Notes: generated from the sequence alone by a model not told the origin. 64,000 nt of DNA from Pseudomonas helvetica (GCF_039908645.1 NZ_CP150917.1:2677501-2741500), one strand, 5' to 3'. Shown: positions 44,256 to 54,257, counted from the first letter of the stretch. A program made the numbers and translations.

Positions 44256-45155
44256 ATGGACAAGTTGCTGGCGCTGAAGATGTTTGTTGAAACCGTGCGC
44301 TGTGGCGGCTATTCATCAGCGGCGCGCAAGCTCGGCCTCTCGACGTCTTCGGTGACGCGGCAGGTGGCTGGCCTGGAAAGTGAACTGGGCGCCAGCCTGC
44401 TTAATCGCACCACGCGCAACACCAGTGTCACGGTCGCAGGGCAGGCTTATTTCGAGAAGGCCGTGGCGATTCTCGAAGCCGTCGACGAAGCCGATGCCAC
44501 CGTCGCCGACCGTGGCACCGAGGTCCAGGGACATCTGCGTGCCAGCGTTCCGGTGGAGTTCGGCCGGCGCATCATCGCGCCTCATCTGGGGCGCCTGTTT
44601 GAGCGCCATCCGGGCCTGGAGATCAGCCTGTCGTTGAGCGACCGGGTCAGTGACCTGATCCGCGACCGAATCGATGTGTCTGTGCGTCTCGGTTCTTCGG
44701 TGGTCAGCGATGACATCGTCAGCAAGAAGATCGGTGACTTTCAGCGTTGGGTCGTGGCCAGTCCCGAGTACCTGACTCGTACCGGTCTGCCGCGCCACCC
44801 GAGTGACCTGCTGGAACATCAGTGCCTGCGTTTTGACTATGGCGCGGAGCACCACGATTGGACGTTCCGGGGTGACGAAGGCACCCTGCGCCTGAGTGTG
44901 CAGGGGCGATTGCAGAGCAACAACGCCGACATCCTGCGCGAGGCGGCGCTGGCCGGTGGCGGAGTGGCGCTGCTGGCCGACTGGCTGGTGCGTGACGATG
45001 TCAGCCGGGGCCGTCTTACCCGCGTGCTGGAGCAGTATGAAGTCAATCCCGGCACCGCCAGCACCTGCATCAACGCGCTGTATCTGCCCAACCACCGCGG
45101 CTCCAGTCGCATCAATGTGTTCATTGAGTTCCTCGAGGAAGTCCTCGCTTCCTGA
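44256..45155 (+). CDS. LysR-family transcriptional regulator
   Basis: A 299-residue LTTR: HTH at residues 1-60 (KMFVETVRCGGYSSAARKLG), then a substrate-binding domain (RASVPVEFGRRIIAPHLGRL, LSDRVSDLIRDRIDVSVRLG). It belongs to the large group close to PgrR/DmlR. It lies between the MFS gene and a DsbA-like gene, all in one direction; gaps of about 195 and 107 bp suggest separate promoters. ATG 44256 chosen because it gives the normal N-terminus. Confidence 0.88.
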   Translation: MDKLLALKMFVETVRCGGYSSAARKLGLSTSSVTRQVAGLESELGASLLNRTTRNTSVTVAGQAYFEKAVAILEAVDEADATVADRGTEVQGHLRASVPVEFGRRIIAPHLGRLFERHPGLEISLSLSDRVSDLIRDRIDVSVRLGSSVVSDDIVSKKIGDFQRWVVASPEYLTRTGLPRHPSDLLEHQCLRFDYGAEHHDWTFRGDEGTLRLSVQGRLQSNNADILREAALAGGGVALLADWLVRDDVSRGRLTRVLEQYEVNPGTASTCINALYLPNHRGSSRINVFIEFLEEVLAS

Positions 45156-45262
45156 ACACCACTCAGGTATTCGACAAAACAGCGTTGCGCGCCATGTGGC
45201 TACTCGTCCGGCAGATGCAGGTCTAGAGTCTGGCCATCATTTGTCGAAGGAAGGTGGTCGCT

Positions 45263-45940
45263 ATGGATAACGCCATTCATCTGGCGTACGACTTCATCAA
45301 TCCCTGGTGCTGGATCGGTGAGCTGAACCTGCGCAAGGCTATGGCGGCAGCGAATCGGCCACAGCCGATTGTCTATGTGCCGTGCCGATCCGCTTTCGAC
45401 CTTCCCGCCAGCCGTATCGAACAGGGTGAGTACGCCAAGCGCAAGTTCGGCAGCCTGTCGCGCAGCCGGATGTTCGAAACGGAAATCACCCAGGCCGGCC
45501 AGGCGCTGGGTTTGTGTTTCGCCTTCGACCGAATCGAGCGTTTGGTCGATACCGACCCGGCGCACAGCTTGATGCTGGAGCGGGCCGCACGCGGCGGTGA
45601 CTGTGCCGGTCTGTTCAGGCGTATCTTCCGAGCCTATTTCTGCGAGGGCCGCGATATTGGGGATGTGCGGGTACTCGCGCAGCTGGGTGGGGACAGCAAG
45701 GTCCAGCAGGACCGGTTGCTCGATTATCTGCGCGGAGGTGAAGGAATGGCGGCAGTGCAGCGCCACAAACGTGATGCCGCAATTTGGCCAGGTGGGGTGC
45801 TGCCGGTGCTTCGTATCGGCGACACCCTGGTATCGGGTGCCCAACCCAGCGCATTGCTGGCCCGTGTGTTGCGGGACGCGGCGGTAGCTGAGGTTCAAGT
45901 GGCCCACCGCCGCAGCGGTGGGCGAAGTGCATTAGCGTAG
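45263..45940 (+). CDS. DsbA/FrnE-like thioredoxin-fold protein
   Basis: A 225-residue cytoplasmic protein with a DsbA-family start (IHLAYDFINPWCWIGELNL). The active site reads CWIG rather than CxxC, so it is not a disulfide exchanger of the normal type; FrnE or 2-hydroxychromene isomerase-like roles are possible. ATG 45263 follows AAGGAAGG. It converges on the pirin gene through a hairpin. Confidence 0.78.
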   Translation: MDNAIHLAYDFINPWCWIGELNLRKAMAAANRPQPIVYVPCRSAFDLPASRIEQGEYAKRKFGSLSRSRMFETEITQAGQALGLCFAFDRIERLVDTDPAHSLMLERAARGGDCAGLFRRIFRAYFCEGRDIGDVRVLAQLGGDSKVQQDRLLDYLRGGEGMAAVQRHKRDAAIWPGGVLPVLRIGDTLVSGAQPSALLARVLRDAAVAEVQVAHRRSGGRSALA

Positions 45941-46057
45941 CCGACGTGCAGTGATATCCAGCACCCGCGGCTGGCAGGTTACGCTCAACGAACCCACCGA
46001 CATCGCCTCAAGCGTTTGCGGGGTCCTGTCTGTCGAAGTCTTAGCCTGCCAATCAAG

Positions 46058-46079
46058 CCTGGGGGCGCAGGCCCCCAGG
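46058..46079. terminator. Bidirectional hairpin terminator
   Basis: CCTGGGGGC-GCAG-GCCCCCAGG is a perfect 9-bp GC-rich stem between the convergent DsbA-like and pirin genes. It lacks a T tract on either side. Confidence 0.65.
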
Positions 46080-46089
46080 CACGTTACGA

Positions 46090-46812
46090 TCAAGGCATTT
46101 CTGGCAGTTCTTGTGGACGCAGATCGAACACCAGCACTTCAGCATCCACGCCGTTGCTCAAGGTCAGTGCTTGTTCTTCCCGAACCCGCACGCCATCGCC
46201 TTCCTGCAATTGCAGGCCGTTGAGCTCGACCTTGCCACGCGCCACATGCACATAAGCGTAGCGATTCGCGGCGAGCGTGAGCGTGGCGGTTTCCTTGCCG
46301 TCGATCAGGCCGGCATAGACCCGGGCATCCTGACGTACCCGCAGCGAACCGTTGGCCCCATCGGGGGAGATGATCAGTTGCAGGCGCCCGCGTTTTTTCT
46401 GCGTGCTGAAGTGCTCTTGCTGATAACGCGGTTTGGCGCCGCTGACGTCCGGTACGATCCAGATTTGCAGGAAGTGCACCGGGCGGGTTGCCGAGTGGTT
46501 GTACTCGCTATGCGCCACGCCGCTGCCGGCGCTCATCAATTGCACGTCGCCAGGGCGGATCACCGAACCTGTGCCTAAAGTGTCCTTGTGTTCCAAGGCA
46601 CCCTCGAGCACATAGGAGAAAATCTCCATGTCCCGGTGCGGGTGTTGGCCAAAACCTTTAGCGGCTGCCACACGGTCATCGTTGATCACCAGGAGGTCAG
46701 AAAAACCCTGCTCCCGCGGGTTGCGGTAGTTGGCAAAGGAAAAGGTATGGAACGACTTCAACCAGCCGTGATTGGCCGCGCCGCGATCAGAGGCTTTGCG
46801 AAGGGTCAGCAT
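46090..46812 (-). CDS. Pirin-family protein (YhhW/quercetinase-like)
   Basis: A 240-residue bicupin. Metal ligands are visible in the first cupin: GFGQHPHRDMEIFSYVLEG (two His) and SGVAHSEYNHS (His and Glu). The length and N-terminus (MLTLRKASDRG) fit the YhhW group, some of which have quercetinase activity. ATG 46812 with AGGAGA upstream. It is divergent from the GlxA-type regulator, which might control it. Confidence 0.88.
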   Translation of the reverse strand: MLTLRKASDRGAANHGWLKSFHTFSFANYRNPREQGFSDLLVINDDRVAAAKGFGQHPHRDMEIFSYVLEGALEHKDTLGTGSVIRPGDVQLMSAGSGVAHSEYNHSATRPVHFLQIWIVPDVSGAKPRYQQEHFSTQKKRGRLQLIISPDGANGSLRVRQDARVYAGLIDGKETATLTLAANRYAYVHVARGKVELNGLQLQEGDGVRVREEQALTLSNGVDAEVLVFDLRPQELPEMP

Positions 46813-47027
46813 GATGAAATCTCCTGTTTGGGACGAGAGTTCGTCCGAGTGAGGAGAAGGTTAATGTTTATCAGTGGGTGCAATAAGTAGATGGAAATTG
46901 AAATACTGTCTCGATCAGGTTGACAGTTATGTGAGCGGGTTCATGTATTCTTGTTGTTACAAATGGCCATAATGTTCAGCGCTGACGCTACGTTTCCTAT
47001 TTCTTTGATATCAGTGATTTCCAACCC

Positions 47028-47978
47028 ATGAAAACCGTGGCAATGGTGCTGTTTCCAGACTTTCTCCTGCTTGATATGGCCGGGCCCATGGAGGTGTTTT
47101 CCATCGCCAACCGTTATCTGGAGCCGGGCGACCGTTATCAGCTGTCGATGATCGGCACCGAGCATGGCTTGCTGCGAGCTTCCAACGGTGTCAGCGTTCA
47201 GGCCGATGTGCATATCGATCAGGCGTGCGAGGGCTATGACCTGTTGCTGGTACCGGGCGGCCCGGGGGCCTACAACGAAAAACATCCGCCGCTGCTCGCC
47301 TGGCTTCAGGGCGCCGTCAGCCGGGTGGCCTGTTATGGCTCGATCTGTACGGGGGCGTTCATATTGGGGCATGCCGGTTTGCTGGACGGTTATCGGGTGA
47401 CGACTCACTGGCATTACACGGAGCGGTTGATTCGAGCCTTCCCCGAGGCGACGGTGAAGACCGATCAGATATACGTCCAGGATCGCAACCTGATCAGCTC
47501 TGGCGGGGTCACCGCCGGCATCGACCTGGCACTGGCGGTGGTCGCTCAGGATCACGGCAAGAAAGTCGCCCAGGACGTGGCCAAGGTGTTGCTGGTGGTG
47601 ATGAAACGCCAGGGCGGGCAGGCACAGTTCAGCCCGTTGATGACTGCGGTGGCACCCCAGGAAACGCCGGTGACCCGGGTGCAGAACCATGTGCTCGAAC
47701 ACCTTGATGAAGCCTTCAGCGTCGAGCGCATGGCCAGCCTGGCGAATATGAGTGCGCGACATTTCGCCCGGGTGTTTGCCCGTGAAGTGAATATGACGCC
47801 GATGGAATTTCTGCAAAGCGCGCGCATCGATTGCGCCAGGAACCTGCTGGAAACCAGTGACCTGCCGCTCAAGACCGTCGCCTACAAGAGCGGCTTCGGC
47901 AGCGTGCGGCACATGCGTTTTCTGTTCAGTGAAAAACTGGGTCTGACTCCCGCCCAGTACCGCGAACAATTCAGCTAA
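47028..47978 (+). CDS. GlxA-family regulator (DJ-1/PfpI domain plus AraC HTH)
   Basis: A 316-residue protein. The N-terminal DJ-1/PfpI-like domain has the nucleophile elbow ACYGSICTGAF near residue 105. The C-terminal AraC HTH (DEAFSVERMASLANMSARHFARVFAR, in two parts) spans about 225-310. Members sense amines or other small molecules. ATG 47028. The 215-bp gap to the divergent pirin gene may hold both promoters. Confidence 0.87.
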   Translation: MKTVAMVLFPDFLLLDMAGPMEVFSIANRYLEPGDRYQLSMIGTEHGLLRASNGVSVQADVHIDQACEGYDLLLVPGGPGAYNEKHPPLLAWLQGAVSRVACYGSICTGAFILGHAGLLDGYRVTTHWHYTERLIRAFPEATVKTDQIYVQDRNLISSGGVTAGIDLALAVVAQDHGKKVAQDVAKVLLVVMKRQGGQAQFSPLMTAVAPQETPVTRVQNHVLEHLDEAFSVERMASLANMSARHFARVFAREVNMTPMEFLQSARIDCARNLLETSDLPLKTVAYKSGFGSVRHMRFLFSEKLGLTPAQYREQFS

Positions 47979-48164
47979 AGCGTTCATGTCCGTCCAGCGC
48001 ACCGCGATGGCCGTGACGCTCCCTCCATCGCCGTTGTACCGTCACCGATGCCTGCCAAGATACTCGTGGACTCTTGGCAATGGAGGTGCGGGAGCCTGGG
48101 CGAACTCGTGCAATGGATGATGCAGTACCTTGAGACGGGCCAGGTTTTCAGCACGTAAACGTGC

Positions 48165-49661
48165 ATGAACAGACTCAGAGATTTAAATAGCAGTGCGGTG
48201 CTGCGGTTTGGCCCGTACGTGTTCCACACTCGTCAACGGCTGATCCTGGACGGTGATCGGCCGCTGCGTATGGGCGGACGGGCACTGGATATCCTCCAGG
48301 TACTGGTCGAGCGCGCGGGTAACGTGGTCAGCAAGGACGAACTGATTGCCCGCGTCTGGCCGACCTCGGTGGTCGAGGAAATCAATCTGCGCGTGCACAT
48401 AGCTGCCCTGCGTCGGGCTCTCGGCGACGGCCAGAACGGGCAGCGCTACATCGTCAATATTCCCCGGTGCGGTTATAGCTTCATCGCCCCGGTGCAGTGT
48501 GAGTTGGACGGTGCGCTTTTCTCGATCGAGACCGTTCAAAAGCACCAGCACAACCTGCCTGCACGGATCACGCCAGTGACCGGCCGAGATTCGATCGTTG
48601 GCAGTGTGGTTAGGCAGTTGCCGGTTTATCGTTTCATGACCTTGGTCGGCCCCGCCGGCATTGGCAAGAGCACGGTGGCCTTGCGTGTGGCCGAACTGCT
48701 GTTGCCGCACTATCGCGATGGCGTCTGGATCGTTGATCTGGCGGCAATCGATGACCCCGCGCGGCTCGTCGATTATCTGAGCCAGACCCTTGAACTGGAC
48801 GTTGGCGTGGATGCACTGGCGCGACGGCATGCTTTGCTGGTGCTCGACAATTGCGAGCACCTGCTCGAACGTTGCCGATCACTGGTGGAAGGTCTATTGG
48901 TTTCGGCGCCACGGGTCTCGATCCTGGCCACCAGCCGCGAACCGCTGCGGGCTGCGAGGGAAACGGTCCAGCGATTGCCAGCCCTGGCGGTGCCGCCGAT
49001 GTCGGCGCTGCAGAGTGTCAGCGAGGTTATGAGCTATTCGGCGGTGCAGCTGTTTGTCAGCCGTGCCCGTGCCCGCCAACAAGGCTTTGCTCTGCGTGAA
49101 AAGGACCTCAAGGCTGTGCGGGAAATCTGTCGGCGCCTCGACGGTCTGCCCCTGGCCATCGAACTGGCAGCGGCGCAGATCGATGCCCTGGCACTGGTTG
49201 GGCTGCGAGCACAACTGGACAACTGTTTTCAACTGCTGACCCAAGGCCGGCGCACCGCTGTGCCACGGCATCAGACGCTCAAGGCCGCGCTGGAATGGAG
49301 CTATCAGCGGCTGAGCCCGCTGGAGCAGACCGTACTGCAGGGGCTGGCGGTGTTCAAAATAGCTTTTACGTTGGACGCTGCGATCGGTGTCATCAGTTGT
49401 GCGGTGCTGCGGTCCACCAGTCTGGCAGAGGTGATAGAACGGCTGGTGCTGAAATCGCTGTTGTCGGTTGAACAGGGTGATGGCATGACACGTTATCGGT
49501 TTCTCAACACTACCCGCACTTACGTACTGGAAAAGCTTGAACTGAGCGGGCTGCGGCGAGTATTTGAAATGCGTTATGCCCGCTACATCAGCCGGGCACG
49601 CTGGGTTTCAGGACGGCCTATGTCGTTGCAACTCGTCGAGCAGACGGCGGACTTTGCTTAG
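48165..49661 (+). CDS. OmpR-type winged-helix regulator with NB-ARC-like ATPase, probably C-terminally truncated
   Basis: A 498-residue protein. A winged-helix DNA-binding domain covers residues 10-110 (MGGRALDILQVLVERAGNVVSK). The ATPase follows with Walker A VGPAGIGKST near 165 and Walker B-like LLVLDNCEHLLE near 228. Compared with the 931-residue neighbour of the same family, it lacks the whole TPR-rich C-terminal half and ends soon after the RTYVLEKLE motif. The last 54 bp overlap the 3' end of that neighbour on the other strand, so the frame appears to have run into it after loss of the 3' half. Confidence 0.78.
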   Translation: MNRLRDLNSSAVLRFGPYVFHTRQRLILDGDRPLRMGGRALDILQVLVERAGNVVSKDELIARVWPTSVVEEINLRVHIAALRRALGDGQNGQRYIVNIPRCGYSFIAPVQCELDGALFSIETVQKHQHNLPARITPVTGRDSIVGSVVRQLPVYRFMTLVGPAGIGKSTVALRVAELLLPHYRDGVWIVDLAAIDDPARLVDYLSQTLELDVGVDALARRHALLVLDNCEHLLERCRSLVEGLLVSAPRVSILATSREPLRAARETVQRLPALAVPPMSALQSVSEVMSYSAVQLFVSRARARQQGFALREKDLKAVREICRRLDGLPLAIELAAAQIDALALVGLRAQLDNCFQLLTQGRRTAVPRHQTLKAALEWSYQRLSPLEQTVLQGLAVFKIAFTLDAAIGVISCAVLRSTSLAEVIERLVLKSLLSVEQGDGMTRYRFLNTTRTYVLEKLELSGLRRVFEMRYARYISRARWVSGRPMSLQLVEQTADFA

Positions 49662-52403
49662 GTCTGGTGTGGCAAAGCCTTCGGTGAAGCGGTTGTAGAT
49701 TGGCGCCAGCAGGTCATAGGCTTGTTGGAGGCGGCCTTGATGCTGCCAAAGCTCGGCCAGTGATGTGGCAGTGCGCAGCTCCCACGCCAGAGCGCCCTGG
49801 GCTTTTGCCACTGCCAGCGCTTTGAGCAGCACGGTCTCGGCTGCACTTCGGCTGTTCTCTGCAAGCAGAGCATTCGCTCTGGCCCGAAGGATCTCCGCCG
49901 TGCTCCAACCCGCAGCGCCGTTTTCGGCCCGTGCCAGCAATGCGTCATCGACGAAACCGCTATCGAGGGTGACCATGATTTCCTTGATCAGCCCGGTGCC
50001 GGGTTGCGGGTCTGGATGTGCACCATGGCTATCGATCACCTGTGCATAGTGTCGGGCCCAGTTGTAGAACAACAGCACCGAATGTTTTTGTGCTTGTTCG
50101 AGCAGCAGGCGCAAGAGGTCGCGGGCAGTTTGAGTGTCGCCGTTGTAGTGGGCGATCAGGCAACCGGACAGTGCCAGCGTGTAGCAGATGGACGTGCCGT
50201 GGTCGATCTGAAGCGCAATGTCCAACGCCTGACGCGCGGTGCTCCAGGCCTTTTCCGGATGGCCTTGTAGCCAGAGGATCCGCGCAAGAATGGTCAGGGC
50301 GGCGACGCTCTGGTCGTACTGCACGCCAAAGCCGTGGGTGAAGCGATTGAGGTGTCCGCTCTGGGCCATGCGCTGAATGACCTGTTCAGCACTCTCCCGT
50401 GCCCGTTGTTGATCCCCGGCAAAGTGCAGGGCCAGCACCTGCAAACGGTGTGTACTCAGGGACACTGCGGCGTTGCCTTGCACACCCAGGCGATCGAATT
50501 GCTGGCTCTGTTCCAGAGCTGTTTGGTAGTTGCCGCAACTGAGGTTGACCGCCATGTGCCCGGACACGGCCCTGAGCTGACCGGCCACATCGTTGCAGCG
50601 TTCGGCCAGGGTTCCGGCGCTCACAAAGGCTTCGACGGTTTCGGCGGTGCCGCCTTGGGTGTGGTAGCAGGAGCTGCCGAGGGCGAGCTTGAGGGCCATT
50701 TTCAGACGAGGGCAGGGCTCGGGCGTCAATTCGAGCAGCGCCAGGGCCTTGCGCACGTACACGCCGTGTTCCTTGAGCAGCGACAGTTCCTGCCAGAGTG
50801 GCGTCGAAACCGAAGCCAGCCGGATCGCCACAGCCTGCGGCCCTTGAGCGTTCAAGCCCCAGTCCAGGGCCGAGCGGATGTCTTCCAGACTGCGGGCGTA
50901 ACGCTCGATCCATATATCGGTCTGGATGTGCTCCCAGTCGTTCTGGGCCTGATGCATCAATGCCAGGCAGCGCTCGGCGTGGCGTTCCAGGGTGTCTGGC
51001 AAATCATTGGCCTGGTCGAGTTTTTCCAGGGCATAGCTGCGGGTGGTATCGAGCAGACGGTAGAACACCTGCTCGTCGCCGACCTCCACGTTCAGCAGTG
51101 ACTTGGCCACCAGTTGCGTAATCGCGCCAAACACCTCGCGGGGTTCGATGTGTTCGCCGACAATCACCGCGGCCGCCGATTCCAGCGTGAAACCGCCCCT
51201 GAACACACCCAGTCGGCGCAGGCAGGTTTGTTCGCAGGTACTCAGCAGCTCGAAGCTCCAGTCGAGTGTCGCGCGCAGGGTCTGATGCCGTCCCAGCGCC
51301 GTCTGGCAGCCCTGTGCGAGCAGACGAAAACTGCCTTGCAGTTGCGTCAGCAATCCACTTAGACCAAGGCTGTTCACTTGCGCTGCGGCCAGTTCGATCG
51401 CCAAAGGAATGCCGTCCAGGCGGCGACAAATCTCGATCGCCAGAGGCAGTTCAGCATCGCTCAGTTCGAAGCTGTCATGGCTGGCCATCGCCCGTTCGAT
51501 GAACAATTGCACAGCCGAAAAGCTCAAGGCCTGGGAGCGGTCCAGCGCAGCGATGGGCGGTGGGCAGTCCAGGGACTCCAGGCGCTGAACGAATTCGCCT
51601 TCGGCCCGCAGGCTTTCGCGACTGGTGGCCAGAATGTGCACATCGGGCGCGCCACGAAGGATGCTTTCGCTGAGCAACGCAACGGCGTCGATCAGATGTT
51701 CGCAGTTGTCGATGACCAGCAGCATTTGCCGCTCGCGCAGGAAGGTCGTGAGACAGTTCATCGGTTCAGTGTCGTGCAACGACAGGTCCAGCAGCGTCGC
51801 CAGGTGAGTGGCGATCATCAACGGGTCGCTGATCTGGGCCAGGTCCAGCAGGCGAATGCCGTCCCGGTAGCGACCGATCAGTTGTTCGGCGACGCGCAGT
51901 GCCACCGTGGTCTTGCCGATACCGCCAGGGCCAACGAGGGTGATCAGGCGTTGGCGTGGCAAGTTCGTCACCAGACTGTCGACCAAGGCCTGGCGACCGA
52001 TCATGCGAGTCCGACGAATGGGCAGGTTATGGCCGCTCTGCTCGTGGCCGCTGCTCGGCGGACGTTGCTCGATGTGCTCCAGCGAGTACGGCGCGACAAA
52101 ACTGTAACCACGCTGGGCCACGGTGACGATGTAGCGCTGGCCGGCTTGACCGTCGCCGAGGGCTTTGCGTAGCGCCGCGATGTGCACTCGCAAATTGATG
52201 TCTTCGACTACGCATTTGGGCCAGACCTGCGCGATCAATTGCTGCTTGCTGACTACATTCCCGGCGTGTTCCAGCAGGATCAACAGAATGTCCATGGCGC
52301 GCCGACCCAGGCGCAGCGGCTGGTCGGCCTCCAGCACCAGACGTTGTCCGGGGTAGACCCGGTAAGGGCCGAAATGCACAGCCTGTTCGGGGGAAAGGGT
52401 CAA
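49608..52403 (-). CDS. OmpR-type winged-helix regulator with ATPase and TPR-like C-terminal half
   Basis: A 931-residue protein: winged helix at about residues 10-105 (LGRRAMDILLILLEHAGNVVSK), ATPase with Walker A VGPGGIGKTT and Walker B-like MLLVIDNCEHLID, then an alpha-helical repeat region to the end. The start is TTG 52403, supported by AGGAG eight bases upstream; no ATG gives a complete winged helix. The family is sometimes compared with AfsR/SARP and MalT-type STAND regulators that respond to small molecules or proteins. It is divergent from the flavodoxin-like gene, separated by 326 bp. Confidence 0.83.
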   Translation of the reverse strand: MTLSPEQAVHFGPYRVYPGQRLVLEADQPLRLGRRAMDILLILLEHAGNVVSKQQLIAQVWPKCVVEDINLRVHIAALRKALGDGQAGQRYIVTVAQRGYSFVAPYSLEHIEQRPPSSGHEQSGHNLPIRRTRMIGRQALVDSLVTNLPRQRLITLVGPGGIGKTTVALRVAEQLIGRYRDGIRLLDLAQISDPLMIATHLATLLDLSLHDTEPMNCLTTFLRERQMLLVIDNCEHLIDAVALLSESILRGAPDVHILATSRESLRAEGEFVQRLESLDCPPPIAALDRSQALSFSAVQLFIERAMASHDSFELSDAELPLAIEICRRLDGIPLAIELAAAQVNSLGLSGLLTQLQGSFRLLAQGCQTALGRHQTLRATLDWSFELLSTCEQTCLRRLGVFRGGFTLESAAAVIVGEHIEPREVFGAITQLVAKSLLNVEVGDEQVFYRLLDTTRSYALEKLDQANDLPDTLERHAERCLALMHQAQNDWEHIQTDIWIERYARSLEDIRSALDWGLNAQGPQAVAIRLASVSTPLWQELSLLKEHGVYVRKALALLELTPEPCPRLKMALKLALGSSCYHTQGGTAETVEAFVSAGTLAERCNDVAGQLRAVSGHMAVNLSCGNYQTALEQSQQFDRLGVQGNAAVSLSTHRLQVLALHFAGDQQRARESAEQVIQRMAQSGHLNRFTHGFGVQYDQSVAALTILARILWLQGHPEKAWSTARQALDIALQIDHGTSICYTLALSGCLIAHYNGDTQTARDLLRLLLEQAQKHSVLLFYNWARHYAQVIDSHGAHPDPQPGTGLIKEIMVTLDSGFVDDALLARAENGAAGWSTAEILRARANALLAENSRSAAETVLLKALAVAKAQGALAWELRTATSLAELWQHQGRLQQAYDLLAPIYNRFTEGFATPDLSKVRRLLDELQRHRPS

Positions 52404-52729
52404 CGGGTCACTCCTGCTTGTGTCCTTCTATCTCGCGGTATTCGAGCATGTTCTTCAGATTTTTTCGTCAACGCAACGCAGTGACCGAACGACTGTCCTG
52501 CGTGTGCAGTGTATGCAGCGTTTGCGGCACCGTTCGCAAGCGCTGTATTTACTGGGCGCGGCGGTGACAAATGACTGAGTCGCGGCTTTAGGCGCACCGT
52601 TGAAAATTAACAACGTTTAACTCGTCCTGCGCCCTGTTTACGCCCAAAAATACACTACTTCCAGTCCATCAACCGAAGGCGCCGGTCTTCGTGCAGCAAA
52701 AGGGATGAACACTTCAGGAGGATGCCGGA
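52404..52729. other. Divergent regulatory region
   Basis: A 326-bp gap without a gene. It holds promoters for the TTG-start regulator and for the flavodoxin-like operon, and one copy of the 20-bp repeated motif (52605-52624). Confidence 0.55.
52605..52624 (+). promoter_or_regulatory. 20-bp repeated operator-like motif, copy 1
   Basis: AATTAACAACGTTTAACTCG, 105 bp before the flavodoxin-like ATG. The exact reverse complement occurs at 54791-54810 before the AraC and LysR genes. A 20-bp exact match in a 64-kb window is unlikely by chance, so a shared regulator is inferred. Confidence 0.65.
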
Positions 52730-53305
52730 ATGAGCGACGTGGTAGTGGTCTATCACAGCGGCTATGGTCATACGCGAGTTATCGCCGAAGCTGTGGCTCA
52801 GGGTGTGGAGCGACACTTGGGCAGTACCTGCCAATTGATTGCGGTCGAGGAAGTGGATGGGCACTGGGACCGCTTGCACCGCGCCGACGCGATCATCTTC
52901 GGCGCCCCGACGTACATGGGCAGCGCATCGGCGTCGTTCAAGGGCTTCATGGAGGCTACTGCGTCGTTCTACCTGGCGCAGCCCTGGCGCGACAAATTGG
53001 CCGCCGGGTTCACCAACTCCGGCTGTCTGTGCGGCGACAAGCTCAACACCTTGCTGCAGATGGCCGTGTTCGCCGCTCAGCACTCAATGATCTGGGTCGG
53101 CCTCGACCTGCTGCCGGCGCGTTCCAGCAGCGGGGTGTTCGATGGGCAATTGAATCGTCTGGGCAGCTCCCTGGGCGCCATGGCCCAGTCGAATGTCGAA
53201 CAGTCTCCCGAACAAGCGCCACCTGTTGAAGATCGCCGCACCGCCGCGCACTTGGGCGAGCGGGTGGCGCGCCTGGCCGAGCGCATGGGCCATCCATCGA
53301 ATTGA
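52730..53305 (+). CDS. Flavodoxin-like NAD(P)H-dependent FMN reductase / quinone reductase
   Basis: A 191-residue flavodoxin-fold protein. The phosphate loop is HSGYGHTRVIAEAVAQG at residues 9-25, the second FMN loop is GAPTYMGSASASFKGFM near 63, and a third loop SNSGCLCGDK-like part is near 100. WrbA-like but shorter in the middle. ATG 52730 follows GGAGGATGCC. It is followed after 43 bp by the chloroperoxidase-type hydrolase, probably an operon that handles quinones or reactive aromatics. Confidence 0.83.
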   Translation: MSDVVVVYHSGYGHTRVIAEAVAQGVERHLGSTCQLIAVEEVDGHWDRLHRADAIIFGAPTYMGSASASFKGFMEATASFYLAQPWRDKLAAGFTNSGCLCGDKLNTLLQMAVFAAQHSMIWVGLDLLPARSSSGVFDGQLNRLGSSLGAMAQSNVEQSPEQAPPVEDRRTAAHLGERVARLAERMGHPSN

Positions 53306-53348
53306 TTCACCCAAACACCCCCCACGCCTTAATTAAGGAGCAATCGCC

Positions 53349-54173
53349 ATGAGCACATTTACCACCCGCGACGGTACCGAGATTTACTACAAGGACTGGG
53401 GCACCGGCCAGCCCATTGTCTTCAGCCACGGTTGGCCGCTGAATGCCGACAGCTGGGAATCGCAGATGATCTACCTGGCGTCCAAGGGCTACCGGGTCAT
53501 CGCCCATGACCGCCGTGGTCACGGGCGCTCCAGCCAGCCCTGGTCCGGCAATGAAATGGACACCTACGCCGACGACCTCGCGCAGTTGATCGAGCTGCTG
53601 GATCTGCAAAACGCGGTGCTGTTCGGTTTCTCCACCGGTGGCGGCGAAGTGGCGCGCTACATCGGTCGTCATGGCACTGGGCGAGTCGCCAAGGCCGGGC
53701 TGATTTCCGCGGTGCCACCGTTGATGCTCAAGACCGAGGCCAATCCAGGCGGCCTGCCGATGGAAGTGTTCGACGGTCTGCGTCAGGCGTCCCTGGCGGA
53801 CCGTTCGCAGTTGTACAAAGACGTCGCCAGCGGGCCATTCTTTGGTTTCAACAAACCGGGTGCCAAACCTTCCCAGGGCATGATCGACTGGTTCTGGATG
53901 CAGGGCATGACCGCTGGTCACAAGAGCGCCTACGACTGCATCAAGGCGTTCTCCGAAACCGACTTCACCGAAGACCTGAAAAAGTTCGACGTGCCGACCC
54001 TGGTAGTGCACGGTGACGCCGACCAGATCGTGCCTATCGAAGCCGCCGGTATCGCCTCGGCCAAACTCGTCAAAGGTTCGAAGCTGCTGGTCTATCCAGG
54101 CGCGCCTCATGGCCTGACCGACACCCACAAGGATCAGCTCAACGCCGATCTGCTGGCGTTCCTCAAGGCCTGA
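53349..54173 (+). CDS. Alpha/beta hydrolase, non-heme chloroperoxidase type
   Basis: A 274-residue alpha/beta hydrolase. Oxyanion region [16 protein letters not shown] near residue 27, nucleophile Ser in [14 protein letters not shown] near 97, an acid in [11 protein letters not shown], and the catalytic His in [15 protein letters not shown]. This is the pattern of cofactor-free haloperoxidases/perhydrolases; real activity may be an esterase. ATG 53349 follows AAGGAG. Confidence 0.88.
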   Translation: MSTFTTRDGTEIYYKDWGTGQPIVFSHGWPLNADSWESQMIYLASKGYRVIAHDRRGHGRSSQPWSGNEMDTYADDLAQLIELLDLQNAVLFGFSTGGGEVARYIGRHGTGRVAKAGLISAVPPLMLKTEANPGGLPMEVFDGLRQASLADRSQLYKDVASGPFFGFNKPGAKPSQGMIDWFWMQGMTAGHKSAYDCIKAFSETDFTEDLKKFDVPTLVVHGDADQIVPIEAAGIASAKLVKGSKLLVYPGAPHGLTDTHKDQLNADLLAFLKA

Positions 54174-54181
54174 TCAAAATC

Positions 54182-54257
54182 AAAAGATCGCAGGTTGCGC
54201 CAGCTCCTACACGGACATGTGTACACCCGCGGGAGCTGCCGCAGGCTGCGATCTTTT
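54182..54257. repeat. Inverted repeat of the Pseudomonas AAAGATCGCAGSCTGC type
   Basis: The left arm from 54182 (AAAAGATCGCAGGTTGCGCC) pairs with the right arm ending at 54257 (GGCTGCGATCTTTT), forming a long stem of about 26 bp with a central loop. It lies between two convergent genes and includes the last codons of the minus-strand AraC gene. Such repeats are common between genes in this genus and act as bidirectional terminators. Confidence 0.8.
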
